The notes: generated by a model from the letters alone, not told the origin. Shown: positions 15,658 to 25,390, counted from the first letter of the stretch. The stretch: DNA of 45,592 nt from Mariniphaga anaerophila (GCF_900129025.1 NZ_FQUM01000017.1:1-45592); one strand, 5' to 3'. Program-made: numbers and translations.

Positions 15658-18459
15658 TTATTCTGCCGGCTCCAAAGCCACACTCACATAGTTTTCAAAA
15701 TCGAAATATTTATTAAACGCTGCTTTTACCGATTCAACGGTCAGGCTGTTTACAATATCATCGTAAGAACCGAATTTTGAAAAATCACCGTCTTTCAGGA
15801 AATAGGTATTACTCAGAATACTCATCCAGAAGTTATTTTCACGCAAAGCAATTTCGCGCTCGCGCAGCATTTTTTCTTTTGCTTTTGCTAAATCATCTGT
15901 GCTTGGACCCTTTTCCATAAACTCTTTTATTACGTCGAAAACAGCTTGTTTCAGTTCATCCAGCTTTTCTGGAGCAGTGCCGTAATAAATTGAAATGGTG
16001 TATTCTTCATCCGGATATTTCGATGTTGAAGGCCGTGCACCAATTGAGTAAACACTACTTTTATCTTCTCGAATTACCTCAAGCAACCGGGTTCCGAGAA
16101 TGCGGCCAACCGCATCAATTTTAACAGCATTTTCAGAAGAATAGTCAAAATCGCCGTGGAAAACGATGCGCTGAATACTTTTATCCTCCTGTCCTCTTTT
16201 AACTATTTTCTCAACAACTCCTGCCGGCGGATTAATATCAAGATTCCGCCATGCTTCCTTTTCGTCCAGGTATGGAATTCCGCCGATGTATTTTTCCACC
16301 ATCGGTTTCAGCAGCGCAGTATCAATATTCCCCACAAAAAAGAATTTAAAATCTGCGGCGTTACGAAAACGCTCTACGGCAATTTGCCTGATTCTTGCAA
16401 AATTTGCCTCCTTTAACAATTCGGCAGACATTGGCCGGGCGCGTTCGCTGTAATTGGCCAGAATCGCACTTACCGAGTCCTGATAAACCGCTTCGGGAGA
16501 TGCCGACCGGTTTTCCAAAATTCCCTGCATGCGCGACATGTATGCCTGAAAGCTGGTTTCGTCGAATCGCGGCTGTGTAAAATAGAGGTAAACCATCTGC
16601 AACAGCGACTCAATATCTTTGACGGCAGCGCTTCCGCTGAAACCTTCCCTTATTTGCGAAACGTAAGGAGAAACACTGAATACTTTATCGGAAAGCATTT
16701 TATCGAGTGTAATTTTGTCGAACCCGGCGATTCCGCTCATCGACATAATTGTTGCTGCAAAATCAGCAGACACATCGTCTTCGGCTTTATAAAGCGAAGT
16801 TCCTCCGGGGCTCCAGGCACGGAACAAAATTTCATCATCTTTAAAATCAGTTGTTTTCACAACCACTGTTGCGCCGTTTTCGAGTTTCCATTCCACGGCA
16901 TCCACATTTTCCAGCTTCTTTTCATCGACCACTTTCGCCGGCCAGGGTTCATCTGCTATCAGCGGCACATCGGTAACTGCATCTTCATAAGGTTCCACTT
17001 CGGTTTCTTCCACCTCATTCAGCAATGCAAATACCTCATCTTCACCGGGAACATTAACACCTTCAATTTCGGGAGCGCTAATAACCACCACACGGTTTTC
17101 CTCGGTTATCCATTTGTCGGCCAGTGCGTTTACCTCTTCCAACGAAATGCCGGGCATAAACGAATTAAAATATTCGTACTCATTTTCGATGCCGGGGATA
17201 GCTTCCTCTGTCATTAAAAAGTTACGGGTATATTCCTGAGCGTAACGAATCGATTTCTGTTTTTCGCGCTCGTTATATGTTTTCTCAATAGTGTTAAGCA
17301 ACGCTTTCTTTTGCCTTTCCAGTTCCGTTTCAGTAAAGCCGAATTTCTTCACCCGTTCGTTTTCCAGCAAAACAGCTTTTAAGCCCTCTTCGATTTTACC
17401 ATTGTGGCAAACAGCTACCGACTGGTAAACATTAACCGGCCCGAACATTCCAGAATAAGTTGACTGCCCGATAATAAACGGAGGTTCTGCCAACTGTGTT
17501 TTTTCTGCCAGCCGCTCGTTAATCATCCCGTTGTAGAGGCTGTGAATTATTGAAGCCCGGTAGTCTTTCAGCTTTTTGGCTTTTTCAAGCGGGTGTTTGT
17601 ACAACACAAAAGCCATGGGATATTGCGCCTCTTTGTCGGTTACAATGCTTACCAGCGTTTCTTTGTGGGGCGGAATATCGAAAAACTCTTTTGTCCGTTC
17701 TTCGGTAACCGCAGGTATTTCAGAAAATTTTTGTTTCACAGTCTGAACCATTTCTTCCTGATCGAAATCGCCAACCACAACAACTGCCATTAAATCGGGG
17801 CGATACCAGTCGTTACGAAAACGCCGCAAAGCCGCCGGCGGTGCATCCTGAATAATTTCAAGCTTTCCGATGGGAAGCCGGTTGGCATATTTTGAATCGT
17901 GCAAAAAGACCGGCAGCCATTTCTGCTGCATTCTAAAATTTGCGTTTCGTCCGCCACGCAATTCTTCACGAATTACGCCACGTTCTTTTTCAATTTCCTC
18001 ATCAGAATCAGTAATCTGGGAGGCCCAGTCGTACAAAACCTGCAGCCCTTTATCCATGTAAAGTGCAGAATCGAGCGGCACTTTCAACATATAAACGGTT
18101 TCGTCGAAACTGGTGTATGCGTTAATTTCCGGGCCAAACTCCATCCCGATTGATTCGAAATAATTGATCAATTCATTTTTTGGAAAATTCTTGGTTCCGT
18201 TAAAAGCCATGTGTTCAGCAAAATGCGCCAGTCCCTGTTGGTCATCGTCTTCATCAATTGAGCCGGCCTTAACAACCAGCATCAGTTCAGCACGATTTTG
18301 TGGCTCACTATTGGCACGCACATAGTAAGTCATGCCATTTTCCAGAACACCTTTGGATACTTTTGGGTCTACCGGAATAGGGTCGCTCAAATCATAATTC
18401 TGCTGAGCTCCTAAAAGTAAACTTCCAAAAAGAAAAACAACTAAAAAAATATTTCTCAT
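15658..18459 (-). CDS. M16 family zinc metallopeptidase, two-domain, exported
   Basis: 933 residues from the ATG at 18459; the longer frame starts earlier but would place ten polar residues before the signal. The signal peptide (RNIFLVVFLFGSLLLGAQ) directs it to the periplasm. The N-terminal M16 domain has the inverted zinc motif HFAEH (H79, E82, H83) within GLAHFAEHMAFNGTKNFPKN. A second M16-like half follows (from about residue 520), lacking HxxEH, as usual for the non-catalytic partner half. Such pitrilysin-like proteins degrade peptides and small proteins. It is separated by 30 bp from the upstream end of the small membrane-protein gene. Confidence 0.93.
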   Translation of the reverse strand: MRNIFLVVFLFGSLLLGAQQNYDLSDPIPVDPKVSKGVLENGMTYYVRANSEPQNRAELMLVVKAGSIDEDDDQQGLAHFAEHMAFNGTKNFPKNELINYFESIGMEFGPEINAYTSFDETVYMLKVPLDSALYMDKGLQVLYDWASQITDSDEEIEKERGVIREELRGGRNANFRMQQKWLPVFLHDSKYANRLPIGKLEIIQDAPPAALRRFRNDWYRPDLMAVVVVGDFDQEEMVQTVKQKFSEIPAVTEERTKEFFDIPPHKETLVSIVTDKEAQYPMAFVLYKHPLEKAKKLKDYRASIIHSLYNGMINERLAEKTQLAEPPFIIGQSTYSGMFGPVNVYQSVAVCHNGKIEEGLKAVLLENERVKKFGFTETELERQKKALLNTIEKTYNEREKQKSIRYAQEYTRNFLMTEEAIPGIENEYEYFNSFMPGISLEEVNALADKWITEENRVVVISAPEIEGVNVPGEDEVFALLNEVEETEVEPYEDAVTDVPLIADEPWPAKVVDEKKLENVDAVEWKLENGATVVVKTTDFKDDEILFRAWSPGGTSLYKAEDDVSADFAATIMSMSGIAGFDKITLDKMLSDKVFSVSPYVSQIREGFSGSAAVKDIESLLQMVYLYFTQPRFDETSFQAYMSRMQGILENRSASPEAVYQDSVSAILANYSERARPMSAELLKEANFARIRQIAVERFRNAADFKFFFVGNIDTALLKPMVEKYIGGIPYLDEKEAWRNLDINPPAGVVEKIVKRGQEDKSIQRIVFHGDFDYSSENAVKIDAVGRILGTRLLEVIREDKSSVYSIGARPSTSKYPDEEYTISIYYGTAPEKLDELKQAVFDVIKEFMEKGPSTDDLAKAKEKMLREREIALRENNFWMSILSNTYFLKDGDFSKFGSYDDIVNSLTVESVKAAFNKYFDFENYVSVALEPAE

Positions 18460-18512
18460 GATATCAATTTTATCAAGATTTGTAAACAAAGAATATCAAT
18501 TATTACAACAAA

Positions 18513-19352
18513 TTAATTCAAAATGGGTTTCACGGCAACAGCAAACGCGTCGTTCTCGTTTGAAGGCACAGAATCAAACCTGTTTTTCAGATCAGTAGGG
18601 GCATTTTCTGCCAAAAATGAAAAAGCTGTGTAGTGCAACAAATCCAGGTCATTATAATCATTACCCACACCAATTGTATCTTTTTGATTAATGCCCAGTA
18701 AACCACACAGGTGATTTACGCCGTGTCCTTTTGAAACCTCCCGGTTAAAAACTTCAGCCCAGATGTAGCCTTTTGTTACCGGAGAAGATGAACGAATTAC
18801 CCTAATCTCGTCGGACTGACGCTCTATTTCGTTTTTCAGATTCTCGTACTTTTCCTCATCCTCTGGTATAATCAGCATAAACTGGCAAAGCCCTTTTTTG
18901 AAGCGGCTGTCGGACGTCAGCTTTTCGGCAAACGAGTTATGAAATGAGAAATACCTTTCAAACTCCTCACAATCCTGTCCGCCTTTATGATACCACAAAC
19001 GATGGTTTTCCGGCGCCTCATTAAACGCATAAAAATTGTAATCTCTTTTTCTGAAATAGTCCGCGAGCAGATTCGATGATTCGCAACTGATGTTTTTATG
19101 ATAAATGTGTTTCTTTTGCTTCCAATTGTAAATACCGGCTCCCGACGAATAAACAATGTAATCGAACGGCACTTCTTCCGGAATCACCTCCATCACTTTT
19201 CGCAGGTTTCTTCCGGTTGCCACCACCCTGACAACATCCATTTTTCCAAGCAATTGCAGCGCCTCCAAATTTCCCTGACTGATTGAGCGGTCGTTCTTTA
19301 AAAAAGTTCCGTCCAAATCAGTAGCCACAAGTTTTATGTTTTTCATGTTCAT
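18513..19352 (-). CDS. HAD-superfamily hydrolase, Cof type
   Basis: About 279 residues; ATGs at 19352 and 19346 are both possible, and the frame's further extension begins with TTG. The first HAD motif is ATDLDGTFLKND (nucleophile D12, D14), motif II lies in VVATGRNL, and the late motif GVGNDYNDLDLLHYT holds the metal aspartates. The cap insertion between motifs II and III is of the C2B type seen in Cof/YbiV-like sugar-phosphate and pyridoxal-phosphate phosphatases. Cytoplasmic. The substrate cannot be assigned. Confidence 0.9.
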   Translation of the reverse strand: MNMKNIKLVATDLDGTFLKNDRSISQGNLEALQLLGKMDVVRVVATGRNLRKVMEVIPEEVPFDYIVYSSGAGIYNWKQKKHIYHKNISCESSNLLADYFRKRDYNFYAFNEAPENHRLWYHKGGQDCEEFERYFSFHNSFAEKLTSDSRFKKGLCQFMLIIPEDEEKYENLKNEIERQSDEIRVIRSSSPVTKGYIWAEVFNREVSKGHGVNHLCGLLGINQKDTIGVGNDYNDLDLLHYTAFSFLAENAPTDLKNRFDSVPSNENDAFAVAVKPILN

Positions 19353-19438
19353 GGAGGCCAAAATTAACAAAATGAAAGAAAATTACACAAATACAGAACC
19401 ACTGCAATCATTCCGCCAAAGACACAAAATTGCCCGTT

Positions 19439-20617
19439 TTACCATTTCACCCCGTCGTTTGTTAACACCGCGTAACCGGGACGCGGATTAGCCACAGAAA
19501 ACGCTTTCAGTTTTTCATACGGTTCAATAACAATTCCTGCTTCTGCTATTTCTCCGTTTTTGTCGGTTATTGCCTCCAAATCCAGATCAAGATATTTTGC
19601 CAGAAAAGGATAAACTGCCTTTCGTTTGGGAAACTCGTAGCCATGTCCTTCATCGGGAAGATGCACGTTTTCAACCCTTTCCTTTTTACCCATCAGTTCG
19701 TAGATATATTGAATATGCGGGAATTCAACTTCGGGAGTATTCTTGGTCCAGTCGGCCCCGTCTGAAACCAGCAACATGGGACGCGGAGCAGCCAGCGCTG
19801 CAATTTCCACATTATTGGTCTGGTGTTTATCACTTTTGTGAACCGGCATTCCGCTTTCGCACACGCACCCGCCAAAAAAGTGTGCCGAAACCTGCACCAC
19901 CGGAACTGCCACTTTTATACGGTTGTCAACCGCGGTGAGGAAAAACGCCTGGGTTGCGCCGCCCGATGCCCCGGTTATTGCTACACGTTCAGGATCAATA
20001 TTTTCCAACGACAATAGAAAATCCAGCGCGCGAATGCTGTTCCATAATTGCTGTTTCAGCGCCAGCGGATGACGGTGTTTCCACCCCCACTCTGCCATTT
20101 CTCCGTACCCCACCATATCGTATGCAAAAACTACTGCCCCCATTTTTGCCAGCGCAGCACACCTGATTTGGGCATCATCACGAAAACGCCCGTAATCTTC
20201 GGGCTTTGGCCAGTGTCCGTGAGTACTCAAAATTCCGGGCACTTTCCCGGATTTCTTTTCGGGCAGGTACAAACTGCCAGTTACAAAAACCCCGGGCAAG
20301 CTTTCTATAGCCACGTTTTTCACCGAGTATCCTTCGTATTTTCGTTCGTCAGAATAACGCGGTTTTAATAGCGTTTTTTCCGGAAAAGGAACCAACCCGA
20401 CACCTTCCAAAATTCCTGATTTTATAACCTCAGCACGTTTTTGCCACTCTTCTTTTGTGGTGTACTCCGCTTTGAGATTATTTATCACTTCCCTTGCCTG
20501 GTCTTCGGTATAATAATGTCCCACACAAAGGTTAGTTGCGTTCTTGTTTTGTGAAGCTGCAGGATTTGTTCCTGCGAACAAAAAAGTAAATCCGATAAAA
20601 AAACAGAGCCATTTCAT
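19439..20617 (-). CDS. Exported alpha/beta hydrolase, acetyl xylan esterase-like
   Basis: 392 residues with a Sec signal (WLCFFIGFTFLFAGTNPAASQ). The alpha/beta-hydrolase core begins near residue 105; the oxyanion strand is GILSTHGHWPKPED, the nucleophile elbow GASGGATQAFF (S218), the acid is in MLLVSDGADW (D286) and the base in LPDEGHGYEFP (H325). The fold resembles acetyl xylan esterase/dienelactone hydrolase-like exported enzymes common in Bacteroidota. It may deacylate polysaccharides, although no glycan genes are directly adjacent. Confidence 0.85.
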   Translation of the reverse strand: MKWLCFFIGFTFLFAGTNPAASQNKNATNLCVGHYYTEDQAREVINNLKAEYTTKEEWQKRAEVIKSGILEGVGLVPFPEKTLLKPRYSDERKYEGYSVKNVAIESLPGVFVTGSLYLPEKKSGKVPGILSTHGHWPKPEDYGRFRDDAQIRCAALAKMGAVVFAYDMVGYGEMAEWGWKHRHPLALKQQLWNSIRALDFLLSLENIDPERVAITGASGGATQAFFLTAVDNRIKVAVPVVQVSAHFFGGCVCESGMPVHKSDKHQTNNVEIAALAAPRPMLLVSDGADWTKNTPEVEFPHIQYIYELMGKKERVENVHLPDEGHGYEFPKRKAVYPFLAKYLDLDLEAITDKNGEIAEAGIVIEPYEKLKAFSVANPRPGYAVLTNDGVKW

Positions 20618-20790
20618 TTTTTTGTTGATTAAGTTGATGTTACAATGGGTTAAAGATAGTATTTCACCAGAAGCAGAATAATAGGGTAACTCCCAATTTT
20701 GAATGCTTCACAAAAAAAAGTTCAACAAAAAATGCAAATAAAAAAAATGCGTGGCTAATTTCTACGACAGGATGTATTGAGGGGAAAAAT

Positions 20791-21096
20791 CTACTTTTCG
20801 ACTTTTGTCTCCTGCAAAACAGACTTTAGTTTTTCAAGACAAAAAGCGCCTTCGTGTGTCCAGATTGGTTCTCCATTTTTAAATACGATAAGCGTTGGGA
20901 TGCGGTGAACTTTAAAATGACTGGCAATTATCGGATTTCTGTCCACATCAACTTTGACAATCCGGACGCCTTTAACTTCTTCTTTTACTTTTTTTAAAAT
21001 GGGCAGGACCGCTTTGCACGGTCCGCACCAGTCGGCATAAAAATCTACAACAACCGGTTTCGATGACTTGATTATATTCAAAAACCGTTGGTTCAT
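20791..21096 (-). CDS. trxA: Thioredoxin
   Basis: 101 residues of a classic small thioredoxin: VVVDFYADWCGPCKAVLPIL carries the WCGPC redox site (C24, C27), and HFKVHRIPTLIVFKNGEPI has the cis-proline. No signal, so cytoplasmic. It reduces protein disulfides using electrons from thioredoxin reductase. The start overlaps the stop of the small membrane-protein gene upstream by four bases. The symbol is given by family; several paralogs usually exist in such genomes. Confidence 0.9.
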   Translation of the reverse strand: MNQRFLNIIKSSKPVVVDFYADWCGPCKAVLPILKKVKEEVKGVRIVKVDVDRNPIIASHFKVHRIPTLIVFKNGEPIWTHEGAFCLEKLKSVLQETKVEK

Positions 21097-21320
21097 TTCT
21101 TCTCTTCTGTCTTCTTTTTACGCTTCTCGACAAAATCATTTATTGAGTCGCCAACCAGGTAGCCCATAGCAGCGCCCCATAACACACTCCAATACCAAAC
21201 AGATTTAATAGGACAGGTACCACTGGTACAGCCTACAAACTTCCAATACAAAAAACCGCCTAAAGCGCCAACAGCGGTAAAAGCGAGAGCAGTGCTCTTT
21301 CCTTTTAGAAATGCTTTCAT
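21093..21320 (-). CDS. Small membrane protein (DUF6132-like)
   Basis: 75 residues from the ATG at 21320; the longer frame upstream has no membrane logic. It has two hydrophobic stretches, TALAFTAVGALGGFLYWKFV and VWYWSVLWGAAMGYLVG, joined by GCTSGTCPIKS with two cysteines, and a basic C-terminal tail (VEKRKKKTEEKK). The Cys-x4-Cys loop and size recall DUF6132. It overlaps the thioredoxin gene by four bases, so the cysteine pair might be a thioredoxin partner (inference). Confidence 0.72.
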   Translation of the reverse strand: MKAFLKGKSTALAFTAVGALGGFLYWKFVGCTSGTCPIKSVWYWSVLWGAAMGYLVGDSINDFVEKRKKKTEEKK

Positions 21321-21409
21321 AATTACGTTTACAGGTTGAAACAAAACAATTCGGCTCTGGTTCCTTAAAAACCATCGAATTTTACAATATGATATAGACA
21401 AAATCGAAA

Positions 21410-22777
21410 CTACTCAGGCAGAGCAGCTATAATTTCGCGCAGAAAATTATTCAGATTAAAATTGCCTAACCCAAAACCCATTCGAACAACCACCAGTTCT
21501 TTCGACGGAACAACATAAATGCGCTGCCCCAAAAAACCATCAGCGAAAAATACGTCGCCCGGAACATCCACCAGATCGTTTTCAGGCTGCGGTTCCTTTA
21601 GCCAGAAAGTTCCGGCATACTTGCCATCTGACGCTTCAACAGGCGCTTTCATAAAATCGACCCACTCTTTTGTAAGAACCGTGTCGCCATTGCAAACGCC
21701 ATTGTTTAAAAACAGCAGGCCAAACCTGGCCCAATCCCTGACAGTACCGTAGCTGTACGAAGATGCCACAAACAAGCCGCTGGCATCGGTTTCCACTTTT
21801 GTGTTGAGCATTCCCGCCGGATAGAGTAAATCCTGATACAGGCCGGCAAGGTATTTTTCGTCGTTGTTAATCCTGTTTTTAATTATTCCGGAGAGCAAAT
21901 TTGCATCGCCCGAAGAGTAATTCCAAAAACTACCGGGAGAATACGCCAGCTTGTTATCAGTAACCGAGGCAAGCATGTCTTCGCTTTGCATTAGCATAAC
22001 TGTGGCATCAGAAACCGTAAAGTAATTTTCGAACCAGTCGAGCCCCGACGACATCTGGACAACATTTTTTACGCTGATTTTACGCCGTTCATCGTTCATC
22101 CAGGCATCAATTCCTACAGGCTCTTCCAGGCGCAGCAAACCGTTTTCTGCCAAAATTCCGGCCCAGGCACCAGTAATACTTTTAGTCATCGACCAACCGT
22201 GAAACATGGTATTTTTATCGTATCCGTTGAGATATTGTTCCGCAATTAACTGATTTTTGTAAACCACGGCAATACCCAATGTTTTTTTGAACGCTTCACT
22301 TTCGGGAGCATCGAAACAGGTATCAACAAATTGATGCAGCCTTGCGTAGTTAACGCCGGACGGCATGGTGTCGGCCATGATATTTCCTTTAGGCCAAGCA
22401 ATGGTATCGGGGCTGAATCCGGGAACGGGTATTTTGAAACTTTCCTTTTTAAGTTCTTCCGCCGGCGTTTTCAATACAATAACAGCACCTTTCCCTTCTC
22501 TAAAAACTGCTTTGCGCCTGGCCAGGCCAAAAACAGTTGAAGTAGCCGATTTTTCTTCGTAATCCAGTTTTGTTTTTGCCAGATTGATTGGGAAAAATGA
22601 AAGGTCTTCGGCCTGAATTCTTTCTGGATTTTTATTTGCCAAAAATACACTCGAGCACATTCCTTTTGAAGCAAATGCCGTAATTATCGGTAGTCGTGCC
22701 CAAACAAACCAGGTACCACCTGCAACTACTACCAATACTACCAACCAGATTATTCTTCGTAACAATTTTTTATTCAT
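21410..22777 (-). CDS. Serine hydrolase, beta-lactamase/penicillin-binding-protein type
   Basis: 455 residues. An N-terminal membrane anchor (IIWLVVLVVVAGGTWFVW) is followed by a linker and a class C beta-lactamase-like domain from about residue 135. The SxxK motif is WSMTKS (S196, K199) and the second motif is the tyrosine in WNYSSGD. A late HxG-type motif is not clear (FADGFLGQRIYVVP is in the expected region). Members include esterases, D-aminopeptidases and 6-aminohexanoate oligomer hydrolases; antibiotic resistance need not be implied. Periplasmic, anchored to the inner membrane. Confidence 0.88.
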   Translation of the reverse strand: MNKKLLRRIIWLVVLVVVAGGTWFVWARLPIITAFASKGMCSSVFLANKNPERIQAEDLSFFPINLAKTKLDYEEKSATSTVFGLARRKAVFREGKGAVIVLKTPAEELKKESFKIPVPGFSPDTIAWPKGNIMADTMPSGVNYARLHQFVDTCFDAPESEAFKKTLGIAVVYKNQLIAEQYLNGYDKNTMFHGWSMTKSITGAWAGILAENGLLRLEEPVGIDAWMNDERRKISVKNVVQMSSGLDWFENYFTVSDATVMLMQSEDMLASVTDNKLAYSPGSFWNYSSGDANLLSGIIKNRINNDEKYLAGLYQDLLYPAGMLNTKVETDASGLFVASSYSYGTVRDWARFGLLFLNNGVCNGDTVLTKEWVDFMKAPVEASDGKYAGTFWLKEPQPENDLVDVPGDVFFADGFLGQRIYVVPSKELVVVRMGFGLGNFNLNNFLREIIAALPE

Positions 22778-22837
22778 GATTAAATCAATTTAATTTCTCC
22801 AATACAAAATAACAGGTGTCTGTTTCCGACCCCGGCT

Positions 22838-24214
22838 TTAATAAGTTCGCTGAAAAACGATTTCGCTTATGCCCGCTACATTTCCCTTCTCCACAAAAAT
22901 CCGAATATTCAGCGTGCCATCTTTTACACTAACAATCCGCTCCCCGGTCCAATCGTATTCTCCGGCTTCCAACAATTTTACAACCGGGGCAGTTCCCTCA
23001 AATTCTATTTTTTGAGAGGTGGACAAAAACAGGTCGCCAACCTTTGCCCGTATACGGTATGTTCCAATGGGCACTGTCAACTGGTATTCAAAATAGTTTT
23101 CCGGATTTTCGCATTGCGCGGGAGTTCCTTCAAACAATACTTTTTTTAACCTGACATTTCCATTATTATCGTTTGACACCCACTCCACCTTGTCGGCAGG
23201 ATTCCAATTTCCCAACACCCATCCTTTTCCCGAAAAATTTTCGAAGGCCATGTTGTTTTTCTGGTTCCCGTTTGCCCGGCGTGGCTGCCCAAAAGTAATT
23301 CTTCCCCGGGTAAAAGAGCGGGACTGAATTCCGCTTTGCTGAAAATACAAACCAAACAATTGCGGAAAACAATTTACCACATAATGAGAACAATCGTTCA
23401 GTGTTGGTTCGGTGGTTGGGTTAAGGACAGAAAACTGGAAATGCCCCCAAACTTCGTCCCCCCAGGCAGTGCCCACTGCATCTCCACGCAGCAACTTTTG
23501 TCCTTTTTTTACGGCAATATTTCGGGAATACAATCCGCTGTAGTAATAATAAATTCCGGGCTGAGATTCGCTCTCCAAAAGTACAGCAGCCCGATTTCCG
23601 GTTTCATCCAATCCTTTTGACTCAACCCACACCACGCGGCTCTCCTCAATAGCAACCAGCCAGTGTTTTTTCTGCCCCCGGGTTTTGTGCAAATCAAAGC
23701 CAATCCCTTCGTAATTAAAATAACGCGGATGCTTTTCGTTTCCCTCTGTTTTATAAAACGAAAACGGATAACTCTCCTCTTCTACACCCCACAAAAAGCC
23801 ATCATTAAAACTAACCGGGAAACTGAATTGATTCGGATCTAAAAGCGGAATCCGGGAATCGCTGACACAAACCAGTGCATTTTTTGTTAAAAGCCCGTGC
23901 ACCAACGAATCGGGCGACAGGGAACTTACTGTACTATTGTCGGCAACAAATATTCTGAGGTTTTTGAGCGAAAACGGCACCGAGCGACGAGCCACCTTCA
24001 TCCAAAGTGTATCATTTTCTATCCGCAATTGATTGTAATGATTTTTCACATCAACGAGCTCCACTTCAACCCCGTTAAAAACAATACTTTCGCCAATGCT
24101 TAAATTGTAGTAAAAACCGTTTCCCCAACGAAAATCGGCGGCATCGGATTGTTGCGCTTTTCCTTGAAAAAAAAGAGATACCAGAAAAAAGAATATGGCG
24201 ATTTTCTGTTTCAA
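22838..24214 (-). CDS. Exported M23/LytM-like protein with degenerate active site
   Basis: 458 residues with a Sec signal (KIAIFFFLVSLFFQGKAQ). The middle part follows the M23 peptidase pattern: YEGIGFDLHK (expected HxGxD region, first His replaced by Tyr168, D174 kept), VAIEESRVVWVE, IYYYYSGLYSRNIAVKKGQKLLRGDAVGTAWGD and GHFQFSV (H258, with Q260 in place of the second His of HxH). Two zinc-binding positions are thus altered, which argues for a non-catalytic binding or regulatory role. The C-terminal part (about 325-458) is a beta-rich, carbohydrate-binding-like domain. A plausible role is peptidoglycan binding or activation of cell-wall hydrolases. Confidence 0.7.
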   Translation of the reverse strand: MKQKIAIFFFLVSLFFQGKAQQSDAADFRWGNGFYYNLSIGESIVFNGVEVELVDVKNHYNQLRIENDTLWMKVARRSVPFSLKNLRIFVADNSTVSSLSPDSLVHGLLTKNALVCVSDSRIPLLDPNQFSFPVSFNDGFLWGVEEESYPFSFYKTEGNEKHPRYFNYEGIGFDLHKTRGQKKHWLVAIEESRVVWVESKGLDETGNRAAVLLESESQPGIYYYYSGLYSRNIAVKKGQKLLRGDAVGTAWGDEVWGHFQFSVLNPTTEPTLNDCSHYVVNCFPQLFGLYFQQSGIQSRSFTRGRITFGQPRRANGNQKNNMAFENFSGKGWVLGNWNPADKVEWVSNDNNGNVRLKKVLFEGTPAQCENPENYFEYQLTVPIGTYRIRAKVGDLFLSTSQKIEFEGTAPVVKLLEAGEYDWTGERIVSVKDGTLNIRIFVEKGNVAGISEIVFQRTY

Positions 24215-24236
24215 AATAATGCAGATTTTAAGTAAA

Positions 24237-24244
24237 CAAAACTA
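24237..24244 (-). promoter_or_regulatory. Bacteroidota-type -7 box for the M23-like gene
   Basis: The - strand reads TAGTTTTG, a match to TAnnTTTG, 23 bases upstream of the start at 24214. A TTTTC around the -33 position is an imperfect partner. The implied 5' leader is short. Confidence 0.35.
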
Positions 24245-24335
24245 CCAGATTTTTTGAAAATGAAAAACTCTGTTAAAAACGATAAAAAAAATCGACAATC
24301 ACTTTTGCTACAATTTCATTATCGAAAAAGATAAT

Positions 24336-24373
24336 TAGATTTGAACAAAAAAACGTTCTACTAACAACGTTTT
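24336..24373 (+). promoter_or_regulatory. Promoter-like box and hairpin in a 338-bp intergenic region
   Basis: The divergent region 24215-24552 has no credible gene. It contains TAGATTTG (24336-24343), a -7 match, without a good TTTG at the right distance. Immediately downstream AAAACGTT (24350-24357) pairs with AACGTTTT (24366-24373) across eight bases, so a transcript from this box would begin with a small hairpin, or the palindrome is an operator. The leader to the next gene would be about 200 bases. Confidence 0.35.
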
Positions 24374-24552
24374 ACATAATGCATATTTTCGGGAAATTAC
24401 AAACGGTTAAACACATCTGCTGGAACAGCTAAGCCGTCTTTTCTGTGCAGAAGTTGTGTTTACAAAACACAAAAAGCAGGGGTTATTAATTACTGAAAAT
24501 AAAATTCTGCAAAACGTCAAACCATTTTAGTTACAACTCAATTTTTAAAATT

Positions 24553-25368
24553 ATGACAATCTTTTTGAACCGCCTGTTCCGTGGAAGAAATAGTCAGTGG
24601 AGAATTGTTTTAGTGCTGATTTTCATATCTTTGTCGCTCTGGGGCAATGCACAGGATTTGATTATTCTGCGCGATGGCAAACGAATTCAATGCACCATTA
24701 CAAAAGTTGACAACGATGTAATTCACTACACTTTTATGAAAGGTGACCGCGAACTCTCCAGCTATGTTGCAATGAGTGACGTTAAAAGCTACGACAAAAA
24801 AGTTTCGGACGATGTTACCCCGGCTTTCCGGGACTCACTGCCGGCAAGCGAAACTACAACTGTTTTTGTGGACACTACCCGTTATGTTAAGGAAACCCAA
24901 CGCTGGATAAACATGATTACCTATTCTCAACGACTTGGAGTGAATGCGACGGGCTGGTCTGTTCAGTATTACGGGTATCACTTCAGAAGCTCTTTAAGAT
25001 GGTACATTCCGATAGTATTCGGGATTGAGAGTATGACAATTGACCAGGAATATTTCGACCGTTCGGGATACCAATATTTAAATATGAATTACTTCAACGC
25101 AGGAATCAGCCCGTTTTATAAACTAAACGATGTTTTTTATCTAAACCTGGGTGCACAAATCATATTCGGAGAGGAAGAACTTCAGGATTATCGCGGACAG
25201 GAAAGCGACCGCTCTTTTTTCGGGATTGCTCCTTCGCAGGGAATTTACTTTATTCCAAAATCCAAATTCGGAGTAACTGTTGGAATATCTGCATACGAAA
25301 AACTGATGACTTCCAAAGTATATAAAAGCGACATCGGGCTAAAATTTGAATTAGGTATAAAATTCTAA
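24553..25368 (+). CDS. Exported beta-rich protein, probable outer-membrane type
   Basis: 271 residues. An N-terminal basic stretch and hydrophobic segment (IVLVLIFISLSLWGNAQ) form a signal peptide. The first mature part, DLIILRDGKRIQCTITKVDNDVIHYTF, resembles a short SH3-like strand set common in Bacteroidota exported proteins. The C-terminal half (about 115-271) has alternating aromatic-rich strands and ends LKFELGIKF, a terminal aromatic typical of outer-membrane barrels. No family recognised with certainty. It precedes a lipoprotein gene by 22 bp on the same strand, suggesting a pair. Confidence 0.65.
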   Translation: MTIFLNRLFRGRNSQWRIVLVLIFISLSLWGNAQDLIILRDGKRIQCTITKVDNDVIHYTFMKGDRELSSYVAMSDVKSYDKKVSDDVTPAFRDSLPASETTTVFVDTTRYVKETQRWINMITYSQRLGVNATGWSVQYYGYHFRSSLRWYIPIVFGIESMTIDQEYFDRSGYQYLNMNYFNAGISPFYKLNDVFYLNLGAQIIFGEEELQDYRGQESDRSFFGIAPSQGIYFIPKSKFGVTVGISAYEKLMTSKVYKSDIGLKFELGIKF

Positions 25369-25390
25369 AAATCAACTTAATAAACTCACA

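Noticed and set aside
16654-17217. 187-codon + strand ORF
   Set aside because: It is antisense to the well-supported M16 peptidase gene and encodes a His/Phe/Cys-rich shadow translation without any motif.
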